From: GCA-2746605 sp963710615
GTDB lineage: Bacteria; Bacteroidota; Ignavibacteria; Ignavibacteriales; Melioribacteraceae
Assembly: GCA_963710615.1 (NCBI GenBank)
Contig: CAVQBF010000007.1
Span: 1-64,000, forward strand
Direction of reading: 5' to 3'
DNA: 64,000 nucleotides
Part shown: positions 1-8,931 of the stretch, piece by piece
How positions within the stretch are numbered: the first letter of the stretch is position 1
Layout: each line of letters starts with the position of its first letter
The notes under the pieces: generated by a model
Told to the model about the DNA's origin: nothing
What the model saw: the letters and a program-made list of their open reading frames with translations, nothing else
The model's database searches: none
Position numbers and translations under genes: made by a program

Positions 1-26
1 AAACAATTGTTGAATAAAATAGTTTA

Positions 27-392
27 TTAAGGCGTTCTATTTTTATACACTCTATAAATTACTAACAGCCATCCAGTAATAAGGCTAACACCTCCAATTG
101 GCGTAATCATTGCAAAAATTTTTATTCCGGATAGCGCGTAGGCATAAAGCGAAAAAGAGAAGAGTACTATACCTGCAAAAATAAAGTAGAAGGGAATTGT
201 GAAATTGTACTTTGTGCTAAGCGATAGTCCCAACAAAACAACAGCATGAATTAAATGATAGAAAATTCCGGTTCTGTATGTTTCCAGCATTTCCGGCGTA
301 AGAATTGATTTTAGCCCGTGTGCGCCAAACGCACCAAGAGCAACGCCTAAAGCTCCCATTGTTGCTGATATTATTATGTGTTTTTTATTCAT
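27..392 (-). CDS. DUF423 family small membrane protein
   Basis: This is a protein of about 121 residues with four predicted membrane helices and the motif GAFGAHGL near residue 21, the signature of the DUF423 (YgdD-like) inner-membrane family. The molecular role of the family is not established. Two consecutive ATG codons are possible starts. The second (392) has the better spacing from the upstream AGGA, so I prefer it, although 395 cannot be excluded. It reads away from the PhoH-family gene on the same strand, with a palindromic repeat in the gap. The family call is firm and the function is unknown. Confidence 0.85.
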   Translation of the reverse strand: MNKKHIIISATMGALGVALGAFGAHGLKSILTPEMLETYRTGIFYHLIHAVVLLGLSLSTKYNFTIPFYFIFAGIVLFSFSLYAYALSGIKIFAMITPIGGVSLITGWLLVIYRVYKNRTP

Positions 393-436
393 CATTTCCT
401 AATCAAGTTATCGGAAATCTATTATAATTATTTTCT

Positions 437-463
437 GGATTCCCAATCAAGTTGGGAATGACA
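437..463. repeat. Short palindromic repeat (GTCATTCC...GGAATC family), copy 1
   Basis: An ATTCCCAA / TTGGGAAT inverted repeat has a five-base loop and is flanked by GTCA and CC. Read on the minus strand it has the layout GTCATTCC-loop-GGAATC, shared with copies near 12.06, 19.80 and 59.86 kb. It lies between the PhoH-family stop and the DUF423 start and could also form an RNA hairpin there. Confidence 0.7.
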
Positions 464-474
464 ACGGCTTGATA

Positions 475-1818
475 TCACAAAATATTGCTTGCCAGCTCTG
501 CTAGTTCAGATCTTTCTCCCTTTTCTAAATTAATGTGTGAATATAGTTTTTCACCCTTAAAGCGATCGATTAAGTAAGAAAGTCCATTTGATTGTGTGTC
601 TAAGTAAGGATGGTCAATTTGGTAAATATCGCCAGTTAATACTATTTTAACACCAGCTCCGGCACGAGTAATAATTGTTTTTACTTCATGCGGAGTAAGA
701 TTTTGGGCTTCATCTACAATAAAGAAGATTCTCTGCAGACTTCTACCTCGTATGTAACTCAGTGGCTCTATTACCAGCTTATTGTCCTTAACTAAATTTT
801 CAATTGCCGCAAATTTTGTGTCCGTTTCCTTAAACTGATCTTGAATAACTTTAAGGTTATCCCAAAGCGGCTGCATGTATGGGCCTATCTTACTTTCTAC
901 ATCGCCGGGTAAAAAGCCAATATCTTTATTGCTCAAGGGCACTATCGGACGCGCAATATATATTTGACGATATTTTTTTCTTACGTGCAGTGCGCTTGCT
1001 AAAGCCAATAGGGTCTTTCCTGTTCCTGCTTTTCCCGTTAAAGTTACAAGCGGGATATTTTCATTACAAAGAGCATGGGCAGCAAAAGTCTGCTCTGCAT
1101 TTCTTGGGACAATTCCATAAATATTCTGCTTATCTATTCTTTCAAAATTTTGTTTCTCCTGATCAAGATAAGAAAGAACAGACCGGTTTTCGTTTTTCAG
1201 AATAAAGTATTGGTTGGGCAGTAACTCCGTCTTAATATGCTTAGAAACTTTTTTTGCTTCAATCGAAAAAGGCGATTTGTAAAATTGCTGAATTATTTCA
1301 TCATTGAAATTTTCGATTGTTTCTTTGCCGCTATAAAGCTCCTCAATACTGCCGACTCTATCTGTTGTGTAATCCTCAGCTAAAACACCGAGCGCTTTAG
1401 CCTTCATTCTGAGGTTAACATCTTTAGTTACAAGTATAACTTTATTATTTGCATTACTTGTTTTGTGAAGTAAAAAAGCCGTATTAAGTATTCTATGGTC
1501 GGGTGTATCTTCTCTGAATGACTCTTTAATTTCCTTACTAATTTCTTTGCTTATAACAATTCTTACCTTGCCCTTTCCTTTCCCGAGAGGAACTCCTCCG
1601 TTAAACAAAAGCTTGCCGGTAAGTGAGTCAAGCGTTCTTACAAACTCTCTTGCATTAAGATTTATTACTTGGCTTCCGCGCTTAAAGTGATCTATTTCTT
1701 CAATTACAGTAATTGGAATAACAATATTGTGTTCTTCAAATTGATTTATACATGTTGGGTCATGGAGAATAACATTCGTATCCAGGACAAACGTCTTTAT
1801 ATTTTTTTTCACGGGCAT
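475..1818 (-). CDS. PhoH-family protein: PIN nuclease domain fused to PhoH-like ATPase
   Basis: The 447-residue protein has an N-terminal PIN-like domain (about residues 8-150, with DTN at 13-15 and further acidic residues near 107 and 133). A PhoH-like P-loop ATPase follows (about 235-447), with Walker A GKAGTGKT at 262-269 and a Walker B VDEAQ segment near 368. This matches the YlaK/PhoH2 arrangement. Related PhoH2 proteins are known to couple RNA unwinding and cleavage, so a cytoplasmic RNA-processing role is inferred. The length is normal and the frame intact. The divergent aldehyde dehydrogenase gene begins 167 bases away, so each probably has its own promoter in that gap. Confidence 0.93.
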   Translation of the reverse strand: MPVKKNIKTFVLDTNVILHDPTCINQFEEHNIVIPITVIEEIDHFKRGSQVINLNAREFVRTLDSLTGKLLFNGGVPLGKGKGKVRIVISKEISKEIKESFREDTPDHRILNTAFLLHKTSNANNKVILVTKDVNLRMKAKALGVLAEDYTTDRVGSIEELYSGKETIENFNDEIIQQFYKSPFSIEAKKVSKHIKTELLPNQYFILKNENRSVLSYLDQEKQNFERIDKQNIYGIVPRNAEQTFAAHALCNENIPLVTLTGKAGTGKTLLALASALHVRKKYRQIYIARPIVPLSNKDIGFLPGDVESKIGPYMQPLWDNLKVIQDQFKETDTKFAAIENLVKDNKLVIEPLSYIRGRSLQRIFFIVDEAQNLTPHEVKTIITRAGAGVKIVLTGDIYQIDHPYLDTQSNGLSYLIDRFKGEKLYSHINLEKGERSELAELASNIL

Positions 1819-1985
1819 AAATAAGTAGATTTTTATTTTTACGAAAGATATATAATACTGGTGTTATTTAAAACACACTAATCTCGTTCTATCACATTTA
1901 GTTTCTATTTTATCATGCTGATTTTGTAAAAATGTTATTCTATTTTAGATGTATAAATTGAAAATTTTGAGCAAGGAGTTTAACA

Positions 1986-3350
1986 ATGCCTATTGAATCC
2001 TTAAATCCTGCAACTGAAGAACTAATTAAAAAATATGAGCCTTTTTCTGATGAAGAAGTAACTAAAATAATTGATAATGTAAATAGTGAGTACTTTAGCT
2101 GGAAAATGACCTCCTTCTCTGAAAGAAAAAAACTTCTGGGAAATGCAGCAAATGTTTTAAGGGAAGAAAAACATAAATATGCTGAAATCTTAACTCTGGA
2201 AATGGGAAAACCTATCACAGAGGCAATTGCAGAAGTTGAAAAATGTGCCTGGGTCTGTGAGTATTATGCCGAAAATAGTGAGGTGATTTTAAAAAACGAA
2301 ATTATTAAAACCGACGCCTCTGAAAGTTATATCCGGTTTGACCCAATAGGAATAGTGCTTGCTGTAATGCCATGGAACTTTCCTTATTGGCAAGTATTCC
2401 GTTTTGCTGCACCGGCATTAATGGCTGGTAATGCAGGTTTGTTGAAACATGCTTCTAATGTCCCCTTGAGCGCTTTAGCTATTGAGGAAGTTTTTCATAA
2501 GGCTGGTTTTCCGAAAAATATTTTTAGGACTCTCTTGATTACTTCTAATCAAGTTGATCAGGTAATTGAAAATCCTTTTGTAAAGGCAACTACGCTTACA
2601 GGGAGTGAATATGCAGGAAGCAGGGTGGCTGAAAAAAGCGGAAAGTTATTAAAGAAGAGTGTTATGGAATTAGGCGGCAGCGATCCGTTTATAATTTTAG
2701 AAGATGCTGATTTAGAAGAAGCAACAACTGTTGCAGTTAAAGCTAGAATTTTAAATAGTGGTCAAAGCTGTATTGCAGCAAAGAGATTTATTGTTGTTGA
2801 AAAAGCTTACCCAGAATTCGAAAAATTATTTATCGATAAGATGAGTCGGGTTAAATTGGGCGATCCGATGGATAAAGCGACAGGGCTTGGCCCTCTTGCC
2901 AGAGAAGACTTACTAATAGAGCTTCATGAACAAGTTGAGAAATCTGTAGAGTTGGGAGCAGTCTTGCTGCTTGGCGGTAAAAGAGTAGAAAGAAAGGGCT
3001 ATTACTATCCGGCAACAATTCTTTGTAATGTTAAAAAAGGTATGCCGGCTTACGATCAAGAATTGTTTGGTCCCGTTGCTTCTGTAATAAAAGTTAAGAA
3101 TGAAGAAGAAGCAATAAAAGTTGCCAACGATACACCATTCGGATTAGGCGCGTCTTTATGGACAAATAATTTAGAGAAAGCAAAAGATTTGGCTAAAGAT
3201 ATTGATTCTGGGTCTGTGTTTATTAACGGAATGGTAAAGTCCGATCCGCGCTTGCCTTTTGGGGGAGTAAAAATTTCCGGATTCGGCAGAGAGCTTTCCC
3301 ACTATGGAATTAAAGAATTTGTAAATATTAAAACTGTTTGGGTGAAATAG
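1986..3350 (+). CDS. NAD(P)-dependent aldehyde dehydrogenase (succinate-semialdehyde dehydrogenase-like)
   Basis: The 454-residue protein belongs to the aldehyde dehydrogenase superfamily and oxidises an aldehyde to the acid with NAD(P)+. The expected catalytic residues are present: Asn131 in PWNFPYW, Glu228 in MELGG and the nucleophile Cys262 in GQSCIAAKR. The short N terminus and the NPAT opening resemble the succinate-semialdehyde dehydrogenase branch, but the substrate cannot be settled from sequence. The ATG is preceded by a strong AAGGAG site. It is monocistronic and ends five bases from a convergent gene. Confidence 0.93.
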   Translation: MPIESLNPATEELIKKYEPFSDEEVTKIIDNVNSEYFSWKMTSFSERKKLLGNAANVLREEKHKYAEILTLEMGKPITEAIAEVEKCAWVCEYYAENSEVILKNEIIKTDASESYIRFDPIGIVLAVMPWNFPYWQVFRFAAPALMAGNAGLLKHASNVPLSALAIEEVFHKAGFPKNIFRTLLITSNQVDQVIENPFVKATTLTGSEYAGSRVAEKSGKLLKKSVMELGGSDPFIILEDADLEEATTVAVKARILNSGQSCIAAKRFIVVEKAYPEFEKLFIDKMSRVKLGDPMDKATGLGPLAREDLLIELHEQVEKSVELGAVLLLGGKRVERKGYYYPATILCNVKKGMPAYDQELFGPVASVIKVKNEEEAIKVANDTPFGLGASLWTNNLEKAKDLAKDIDSGSVFINGMVKSDPRLPFGGVKISGFGRELSHYGIKEFVNIKTVWVK

Positions 3351-3355
3351 ATGGT

Positions 3356-3763
3356 TTAATTTTTTACTTTAAGTAACGTTTTAATTATCTCTAAATCTTT
3401 CTTGTGTTTTTCTCCTTCCATTTTCTTTTTGCAATGGAGCAGATATTTTAGTTTGACAAATGGAAAGTTATTAATAATTTCAGAATCTTTTATCATTATC
3501 ATGTTGTTCTTAATCTGCGGTTTCCAATCTTTATAATTAATGCTCAAAAACTGTAGATTACCAAGATAAATTGAGTCTGGTCTTCCTTTCCTTCTTGTAA
3601 CTTTGTTTTTTTGCAATAATAAATCCCATATTTTGTCAGTTACTAGAATATCCAAATCATGATTTACTCTTAAACCCCTTACTGCCAAGGGACCGCTTCC
3701 AAAAATCACATATTGATCTTTTGGGAGGTTTAAATCTTCAAGCTCATCTAAATGCTTTATCAT
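3356..3763 (-). CDS. Nucleotidyltransferase-fold protein, function unknown
   Basis: The 135-residue protein contains the minimal nucleotidyltransferase signature: a Gly-Ser pair (GSG near residues 22-24) followed by DLD at 36-38. A C-terminal basic helix region includes a KHKKD segment. Small proteins of this fold include antitoxin- or toxin-linked transferases and inactive nucleotide-binding relatives. There is no partner gene beside it, since its neighbours are a convergent aldehyde dehydrogenase and a divergent CoA-binding gene. I infer only the fold. The catalytic third acidic residue is not evident. Confidence 0.6.
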   Translation of the reverse strand: MIKHLDELEDLNLPKDQYVIFGSGPLAVRGLRVNHDLDILVTDKIWDLLLQKNKVTRRKGRPDSIYLGNLQFLSINYKDWKPQIKNNMIMIKDSEIINNFPFVKLKYLLHCKKKMEGEKHKKDLEIIKTLLKVKN

Positions 3764-3970
3764 AGTTATTAAATTTTAATTGAAATATGCCTTTCAGTAT
3801 TTTGCATAATAATTTTATTCTAATGTTTTTCTTCTTATTCTAGTTATACGGAAGCATAGGGTCTCTTTGGTCTTGAAAAAGAAAAATATTTCTTTTTCGG
3901 AAAATCCACTTGAAATTATATTTTTAAATAGACAAATTTAATTAATTCACTAAAGAAAATGAGGGGGATA

Positions 3971-4425
3971 ATGACTTCAAAATCTGCAGTTGATGAGTTT
4001 ATGTCGAAAAAGAATATTAGCAATTGTTGGTGTTTCACGAAAGAAAAGCAAGTTTGGAAATGTTATTTACAAGGAGTTAAAGAAAAAAGGTGTTAATGTT
4101 TTTGGTGTAAATCCTAATATGGAAAATATTGATGGGGATAAGTGTTATAATAATCTATACGAATTGGAATGGAAAAATTGATGGTGTAATTAATGTTGTC
4201 TCTCCAAGCAAAACTTTACAAGTTGTTATAGAAGCTAATGAAATTGGCGTTAAAAATATTTGGATGCAGCAAGGAAGTGAGTCGGATGAGGCAATTAAAT
4301 TTTGCCAGGAAAACGGAATTAATGAGGTTCACAAAGAATGTATCTTAATGTTTGCCGAGCCGGTTAAATCGTTTCACGGATTGCATAGATGGGTCTGGAA
4401 AGTGTTGGGGAAATTGCCTAATTAA
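3971..4425 (+). pseudogene. CoA-binding (YccU-like) protein gene with two +1 frameshifts
   Basis: The two halves of one CoA_binding (Rossmann) domain protein lie in different frames. The N-terminal part carries AIVGVSRKKSKFG and FGVNP, and the C-terminal part carries INVVSPSK, IWMQQGS and the closing ECILM segment. Starting at ATG 3971 (after GAGGGGG) and removing one A from each of two A5 runs (4007-4011 and 4173-4177) gives a continuous 150-residue protein, the usual size for this family. Small relatives bind CoA but lack a defined role. Either the gene is newly inactivated, or both homopolymer runs were miscounted in the assembly. I favour the second. Confidence 0.8.
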
Positions 4426-5177
4426 TTTTCCAATAAGACAACTAGATTTTGAGAAGTGTATTCACTATAACTTTCCATATTTAAGGATCCGAAAAAGCTA
4501 GCCCTCAATCCATTCTTTCTTGCATATTCTAAAAAGTTTTCTTTAGAGTGTGGATATAGTTTTGTAACCATAACATCATTCTGATTTTTGACCCTATCAT
4601 ACCGTTCAATAATAAAATCAACATCCTCTTTACTTATGTTATATTTTCTTGTAATTGAGCCTGAGTCGTCTTCTTTTTTATTTAAGAGATACTCTCCTGA
4701 ATTTGGCAGAGCTTTAAAGTTAATTAATTGAATAATTATAACTCCGACCTTACTTAAAAGCTTACTTAAGGAATTTATTAGCTCTTTAAGCTCATCTGAA
4801 CTTATATTTGCCAGTGTATTGCCTAAGGAAACGATTATATCATATTCACTCTCTTCAACCACATTTCCGAGGTCTGTTATACTACTACTGTAAAACTTTA
4901 TTTTGTTACTTACTTTATCAGCATTCTTTCTCGCCTGTTCAATCATTTCTTTAGAGTGATCAACAGCATCGACGATTAATCCTAGATTAGCCAAGGCAAT
5001 TGAGTCGGCTCCTGTTCCGCAGCCTAAATCAAGGGCATATTTATATTTTGATTTAATAAATCTCTTCAAGCTGTTTGTTTTGTTTTTGAGAGAGTTTTCA
5101 AAATTTATCATCCTGTTATAGTCTGCTGCAAGATGGTCAAAGAAATCTTTATTATTAATCATCTCTATATTATTCAT
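4422..5177 (-). CDS. Class I SAM-dependent methyltransferase
   Basis: The 251-residue protein has the glycine-rich SAM-binding motif I, DLGCGTG, at residues 50-56, then an acidic motif II (VDAVDHS) and the motif IV region (YDIIVSLGNTLANI). It is a Methyltransf_25-type small-molecule or unknown-substrate methyltransferase, and the substrate cannot be inferred. It converges on the CoA-binding gene, with the last four bases shared. No operon partner is seen, and a minus-strand terminator belonging to the neighbouring DUF302 operon lies upstream of it. Confidence 0.88.
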   Translation of the reverse strand: MNNIEMINNKDFFDHLAADYNRMINFENSLKNKTNSLKRFIKSKYKYALDLGCGTGADSIALANLGLIVDAVDHSKEMIEQARKNADKVSNKIKFYSSSITDLGNVVEESEYDIIVSLGNTLANISSDELKELINSLSKLLSKVGVIIIQLINFKALPNSGEYLLNKKEDDSGSITRKYNISKEDVDFIIERYDRVKNQNDVMVTKLYPHSKENFLEYARKNGLRASFFGSLNMESYSEYTSQNLVVLLEN

Positions 5178-5229
5178 TTATAATCTGGTTGAGTTAAGAT
5201 AAGAAAATATTTTAGAACTGCCATTTAAA

Positions 5230-5268
5230 ATAAAAAGTGCCCGCATATATGAATTACGGACACTAAAA
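5230..5268 (-). terminator. Rho-independent terminator of the DUF302/trxB operon
   Basis: Arms AGTGCCCG (5236-5243) and CGGACACT (5257-5264) form a hairpin with one mismatched pair. On the minus strand it is followed by a T-rich tract. It sits just downstream of the DUF302 stop at 5296. Confidence 0.75.
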
Positions 5269-5295
5269 ATATAACTTAATCATTCTCTAAATAAA

Positions 5296-5760
5296 TTAGA
5301 GTACAACTGATAATATTTCTTCTGTATCGTTAGTTGCTTCTGCCATTACATCTGAAACATTTCCGCCAAAAAGTTTACTAATTAATCCAGTGTTCATTCT
5401 GGAGACAATTACCTCTCCATTACTTTTTTTATACACTGAAAATCTACAGGGCATCATTGATGTAACTACTTTATCGTCATCGTTGCTTAGTATTTTTCCG
5501 GCGTGACCAGGGTGGCAGAGTTCAATTACTGTTGTCTGCAATACATCATATCCGGCTTTTGCAACTGATTTATCTAGCTGGTGTGTTGTCGGCACCTTCC
5601 ATCCTTTTTTATTTGCTGCCTCTACTAGCTTTTCAACTGTTTCATCAAAACCAAATTTACTTACGTTTTCATTAATCATAATGCTAGGAGCCAAGAAATA
5701 TATAATTAACATTACTGATAAAGCTCCGGCAATAATTCCGCCAATTAATTTTTTGTTCAT
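5296..5760 (-). CDS. DUF302 domain protein with N-terminal membrane anchor
   Basis: The 154-residue protein has one N-terminal membrane helix (about residues 5-26) followed by a DUF302 domain with the characteristic ELCHPGHAGK segment (Cys82, His83, His86) and PCRFSVYKK (Cys105). DUF302 proteins are exported or membrane-anchored and occur in sulfur- and redox-related operons, but their activity is unproven. Here the gene follows trxB by 29 bases in the same direction. A thiol-related role for the Cys/His set is therefore a reasonable inference, though not shown. Confidence 0.85.
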   Translation of the reverse strand: MNKKLIGGIIAGALSVMLIIYFLAPSIMINENVSKFGFDETVEKLVEAANKKGWKVPTTHQLDKSVAKAGYDVLQTTVIELCHPGHAGKILSNDDDKVVTSMMPCRFSVYKKSNGEVIVSRMNTGLISKLFGGNVSDVMAEATNDTEEILSVVL

Positions 5761-5789
5761 TTTTTATCCATTTTTTGTTATCAATTTAA

Positions 5790-6731
5790 TTAAACCAGTA
5801 TTTTTTCTTTTTTATTTTCAATATACTCAACTGCGCTTAGGGCGGCTATTGTCCCATCTGCAACGGAGGTTGTAATTTGTCTGTATCTTTTTTGTCTAGA
5901 GTCTCCGGCAGCAAAAACACCTTTAACGCTTGTTTCCATTAGTTCAGATGTAACTATTTCATTTCGATCATTAAGCTTAACAATGCCTTTTAATTTCTCG
6001 GTACTTGGAACATAACCAATTAAGATAAAAACTCCATCTATTTCCATTTCAGAAAGTTCACCGGTCTTCATATTTTTTAAAACTATGCTGTTTAAGGACT
6101 GATCCCCCTTAAATTCCTGAACTTCAGATTCCATGATAAAACTTATTTTGGAGTTTGATTTTGCCTCATTAACCGCACTTTCAAATGCTTGAAAATGATT
6201 GAATTGGTGAATAACAGTTACAGAGTTTGCATATTTAGTTAAAGAAACGGCTTCTTCTAAAGCAGAGTTACCGCCGCCGATAACTGCAATATTTTTATCT
6301 TGGAAAAAATCTCCGTCGCAGGTAGCACAATAAGAAATTCCCATTCCCTTAAACTTATCTTCCCCCGGCGCACCAATTGTTCTGGATCTTCCTCCAGTTG
6401 CTAGAATTACAGCCTTGGCTCTAAATATTTCTCCACTGCTTAACCTGGCTTCTTTTAAGTCCCCCTCTAATTTTAATGCTTCAACTTTAATATTCGACTT
6501 AACAACACATCCAAAATCTTCCGCTTGCTTTCTCATATTTCTTGAAAGTTGGTATCCGCTAATATTTCCTAATCCAGGATAATTGGCCACCTCATGTGTC
6601 AACGACATCTGCCCGCCGGAAACGCCTTCATTTAATATTATTGTTTTAATTTTAGCGCGAGATAGGTAAATCCCCGCAGTTAATCCTGCCGGTCCGCCTC
6701 CTACAACAATAACATCATAATCACTATTCAT
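5790..6731 (-). CDS. trxB: Thioredoxin-disulfide reductase
   Basis: The 313-residue FAD/NAD(P)H flavoprotein transfers electrons from NADPH (or a substitute) to thioredoxin. The sequence shows the FAD site GGGPAG at 11-16, the redox-active pair CATC at 135-138 and a second dinucleotide-binding site, IGGGNSALEE. Length and motif order are those of bacterial low-molecular-weight TrxB. It starts three bases after the stop of an upstream thioredoxin-like gene and precedes the DUF302 gene, which together make a three-gene redox operon. Confidence 0.95.
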   Translation of the reverse strand: MNSDYDVIVVGGGPAGLTAGIYLSRAKIKTIILNEGVSGGQMSLTHEVANYPGLGNISGYQLSRNMRKQAEDFGCVVKSNIKVEALKLEGDLKEARLSSGEIFRAKAVILATGGRSRTIGAPGEDKFKGMGISYCATCDGDFFQDKNIAVIGGGNSALEEAVSLTKYANSVTVIHQFNHFQAFESAVNEAKSNSKISFIMESEVQEFKGDQSLNSIVLKNMKTGELSEMEIDGVFILIGYVPSTEKLKGIVKLNDRNEIVTSELMETSVKGVFAAGDSRQKRYRQITTSVADGTIAALSAVEYIENKKEKILV

Positions 6732-6734
6732 TTT

Positions 6735-7082
6735 TTAACTCTTAAATTCCCTGTCTAATATTTCTGTTACTTGATCCATGTCTTGAATACTTGATGTTGC
6801 TTTAGCAACCTTGCCATTTTTATAATAAACAGTAAAAGGTAATCCTGCAAATCCTCGACACTCGGGTAAGTTTCTAATCGCGTGAGCTTCGGGTGTATCG
6901 AATGCCATATCATAAAATTTTACATTAGTGTATTTTCCCTCAAGTTCTTCCATTACTTCATATACAGGCACACACATCGGGCCCATTCTTCCGCAGCAAA
7001 CCATTACATTTTCGTTTTCATTTATAATTTTTTCTAACTGATCCGCAGTTTCTACATGCGATAAACTTGTTGGTAAAGTCAT
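6735..7082 (-). CDS. Thioredoxin-like protein with an unusual CGRMGPMC active site
   Basis: The 115-residue protein has a thioredoxin-like fold. Instead of the WCGPC motif it carries Cys29-Cys30 then Cys37 (VCCGRMGPMC), and it retains a cis-Pro region (GLPFTVYYKNG) and an extra CRG cysteine. It is the first gene of an operon with trxB, so it is probably the reductase's partner. The spacing between its cysteines is not that of classical thioredoxin. I infer an electron-transfer or disulfide-reducing role and do not know the client proteins. Confidence 0.8.
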   Translation of the reverse strand: MTLPTSLSHVETADQLEKIINENENVMVCCGRMGPMCVPVYEVMEELEGKYTNVKFYDMAFDTPEAHAIRNLPECRGFAGLPFTVYYKNGKVAKATSSIQDMDQVTEILDREFKS

Positions 7083-7149
7083 TTTTGATTCCTTAAATAT
7101 ATTAAAAGTATATAAAGGTATGATGCTACTATTTTAAGAAGGATTCTAA

Positions 7150-7180
7150 AAAAAGGACGTAATTATCTTACGTCCTAAAA
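7150..7180 (-). terminator. Rho-independent terminator
   Basis: A perfect 9-bp hairpin (AGGACGTAA at 7154-7162, TTACGTCCT at 7168-7176) is followed on the minus strand by a run of seven T. It ends the small hypothetical gene upstream and insulates the redox operon. Confidence 0.85.
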
Positions 7181-7220
7181 TGAGGGTAATTTTGTTATAG
7201 CGATTTTACTATAGTATTTA

Positions 7221-7457
7221 CTAGCTCGGTCTATTATAAATTATCTTTCTAATTGAGTCAAACTGAAGATAGGGATAATCTTCCTGTATTATTTCTATAG
7301 CATCACCGGCGCTTAATTCTTTTTTGCGCAGATTATCGAATCTTTTTCTAATCTCATAATCTCTTACAGATTTCTGATTTATTAAGCCCCTGCTATCTAA
7401 AAGCTCATATATTTCATCGCTAATAAGTTCGGATAATGGGTTTTTAATATTATCCAT
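7221..7457 (-). CDS. Small conserved-looking hypothetical protein
   Basis: This 78-residue, charged, all-helical protein has no signal peptide or membrane segment. I do not recognise a family. Its second half (AGDAIEIIQED...SIRKIIYN) could form a short helix-turn-helix, which is only a guess. A good AAAGG ribosome site precedes the ATG and a clear terminator follows the gene, so it is very likely a real, singly transcribed gene. Confidence 0.65.
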   Translation of the reverse strand: MDNIKNPLSELISDEIYELLDSRGLINQKSVRDYEIRKRFDNLRKKELSAGDAIEIIQEDYPYLQFDSIRKIIYNRPS

Positions 7458-7648
7458 GATTATTGCCTTTCTATATTTTTTTATTTTATACCTATATAGA
7501 CTTATTTAAGGGTAAATATGTTCCATTAATTTGAAACGGTTTATCTTAAAATTGACATTTTAAGCTATTTTTGAACTTTTTAGATTAATATAACTTACAA
7601 GAGGAATGTTTTTACTTTCGGTTATTGAAACAAATAATCTATTAAATT

Positions 7649-7700
7649 TGCAGCCACTCCCATCTTAAAAGAATATTAGAGTGACTGCATTAAAAAATTT
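7649..7700 (-). terminator. Probable terminator downstream of the C1 peptidase gene
   Basis: Arms TGCAGCCACTC (7649-7659) and GAGTGACTGCA (7679-7689) pair with one mismatch and a loop of 19 bases. The sequence after it on the minus strand is AT-rich with only a short T tract, so termination may be weak. Confidence 0.5.
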
Positions 7701-7710
7701 TACTTTTTAA

Positions 7711-8835
7711 TTATACACCCAGCTTTACTCTAATTTCTTTTGGTATTGCATCTTTGTGAACTAATATTGCAACCGTTTTTAATCTTACATAGGTTTCTGA
7801 CATATACCAATAGCCATCGTACTTTCTATCTTTTGTTCCCCATGAGTTTTTAGTGTAATAGAATTTTGTGCCATTTTGGTTTTCTGCAATTCCTGTAAAA
7901 TGCATTAAGTGATCATCGGTTACATCAAAGTTATCAAAAGCTTCTTGACGCATTTCCTGAGTTATTACCATCTCTTTTTCAGGCTCTGTTACCTTTTCAT
8001 CCTTATCTTTTTCCTTCTCAGGAATAACTGCATAACACTCATCTCGCAAGAAATGGTCTCTTCCTGAATCACCGTCCCAGCAGACTGAGTAGCCATTTTT
8101 TAATGAGTGATCAACTATCTCTACTAATTCATCTATTGGAACATTGTAATAATAACTGTTGCTCCAATTATCCGGTAACGACAAGTTGTACTTATCGTAA
8201 AAAGGAACATCTGTATATGATGTAATTTCTATATAATTGTTGGGGTTAAATCCGGTTTCTTCCTGAAAAGATTTTGGTGTGTACTCCTTGTCATTATATT
8301 CAAATTTTTGAGGGGGTGTACCTAAATAAATATCTAGCGTAGATTCTACTACATCTTCCCAAACCGGAGTAAGTTTACCGCTTTTCTTTTTTAATATTCC
8401 ATCCAAAATTCCTGTTAATACAGCGGTCATTTCCCCATGGTTATGAACATCTAAGCCAATATTCATTCCTGAGTAAACACTCTCGGGAACAAATCCATAC
8501 TTGGAAACTACATCAAGTAAGTCATGAGCCTGACCGCCTTCACCGAAGTTGGATGTTCCATGGTATCTTATATACTTCTCTGCCATAGGAAAGAGCTTGT
8601 ATCTTACTGTAAACATTTCTGATAAATCAGTTTCGTCAAATCCTAATCTAAGCAATTCTGTTTCCACAAAAGAAGTCGTAGCAAAAACCCAGCAGGTACC
8701 TGACCTTCCTTGGTTTTTTACTGGTGTTGTTTTAACTTGATGAAGCATTGTAAACTGATGAATCTCTTTTTCTTCTTGTGAAAATAAAGTTGAAGTAAAT
8801 ATTAAGAACAGAAAAATTAGAATTAGTCTTTTCAT
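7711..8835 (-). CDS. Secreted C1-family (bleomycin hydrolase/PepC-like) cysteine peptidase
   Basis: This is a papain-superfamily peptidase of the C1B type. The catalytic Cys lies in NQGRSGTCWVFATT, the His in DDHLMHFTG and the Asn in YTKNSWGT, so all three catalytic positions are intact. Unlike cytosolic PepC it has an N-terminal signal peptide. The start at 8835 (MKRLILIF) places the peptide correctly, while an ATG four codons upstream (8847) lacks a good ribosome site. A paralogue lies at 31.7-33.0 kb with the same closing VHKDA segment. A periplasmic or secreted peptide-degrading role is inferred. Confidence 0.88.
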   Translation of the reverse strand: MKRLILIFLFLIFTSTLFSQEEKEIHQFTMLHQVKTTPVKNQGRSGTCWVFATTSFVETELLRLGFDETDLSEMFTVRYKLFPMAEKYIRYHGTSNFGEGGQAHDLLDVVSKYGFVPESVYSGMNIGLDVHNHGEMTAVLTGILDGILKKKSGKLTPVWEDVVESTLDIYLGTPPQKFEYNDKEYTPKSFQEETGFNPNNYIEITSYTDVPFYDKYNLSLPDNWSNSYYYNVPIDELVEIVDHSLKNGYSVCWDGDSGRDHFLRDECYAVIPEKEKDKDEKVTEPEKEMVITQEMRQEAFDNFDVTDDHLMHFTGIAENQNGTKFYYTKNSWGTKDRKYDGYWYMSETYVRLKTVAILVHKDAIPKEIRVKLGV

Positions 8836-8931
8836 ATTGACCGCCATTAATAATAATTAAAAATGAGTGTAATTTTTTTTATTTTATATTTACTATAATT
8901 TTCACCCCTAAAATATTAAGGAAATTCAAAT

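Noticed and set aside
879..1205. An open plus-strand frame opposite the PhoH-family gene
   Set aside because: It lies entirely within an intact conserved gene on the other strand and has no recognisable domain or ribosome site.
3875..3898. Hairpin GAAAAAGAAA / TTTCTTTTTC as a terminator
   Set aside because: It is a perfect inverted repeat but made only of A/T-rich purine and pyrimidine runs with weak pairing, and it lies upstream of both adjacent genes rather than at a gene end.
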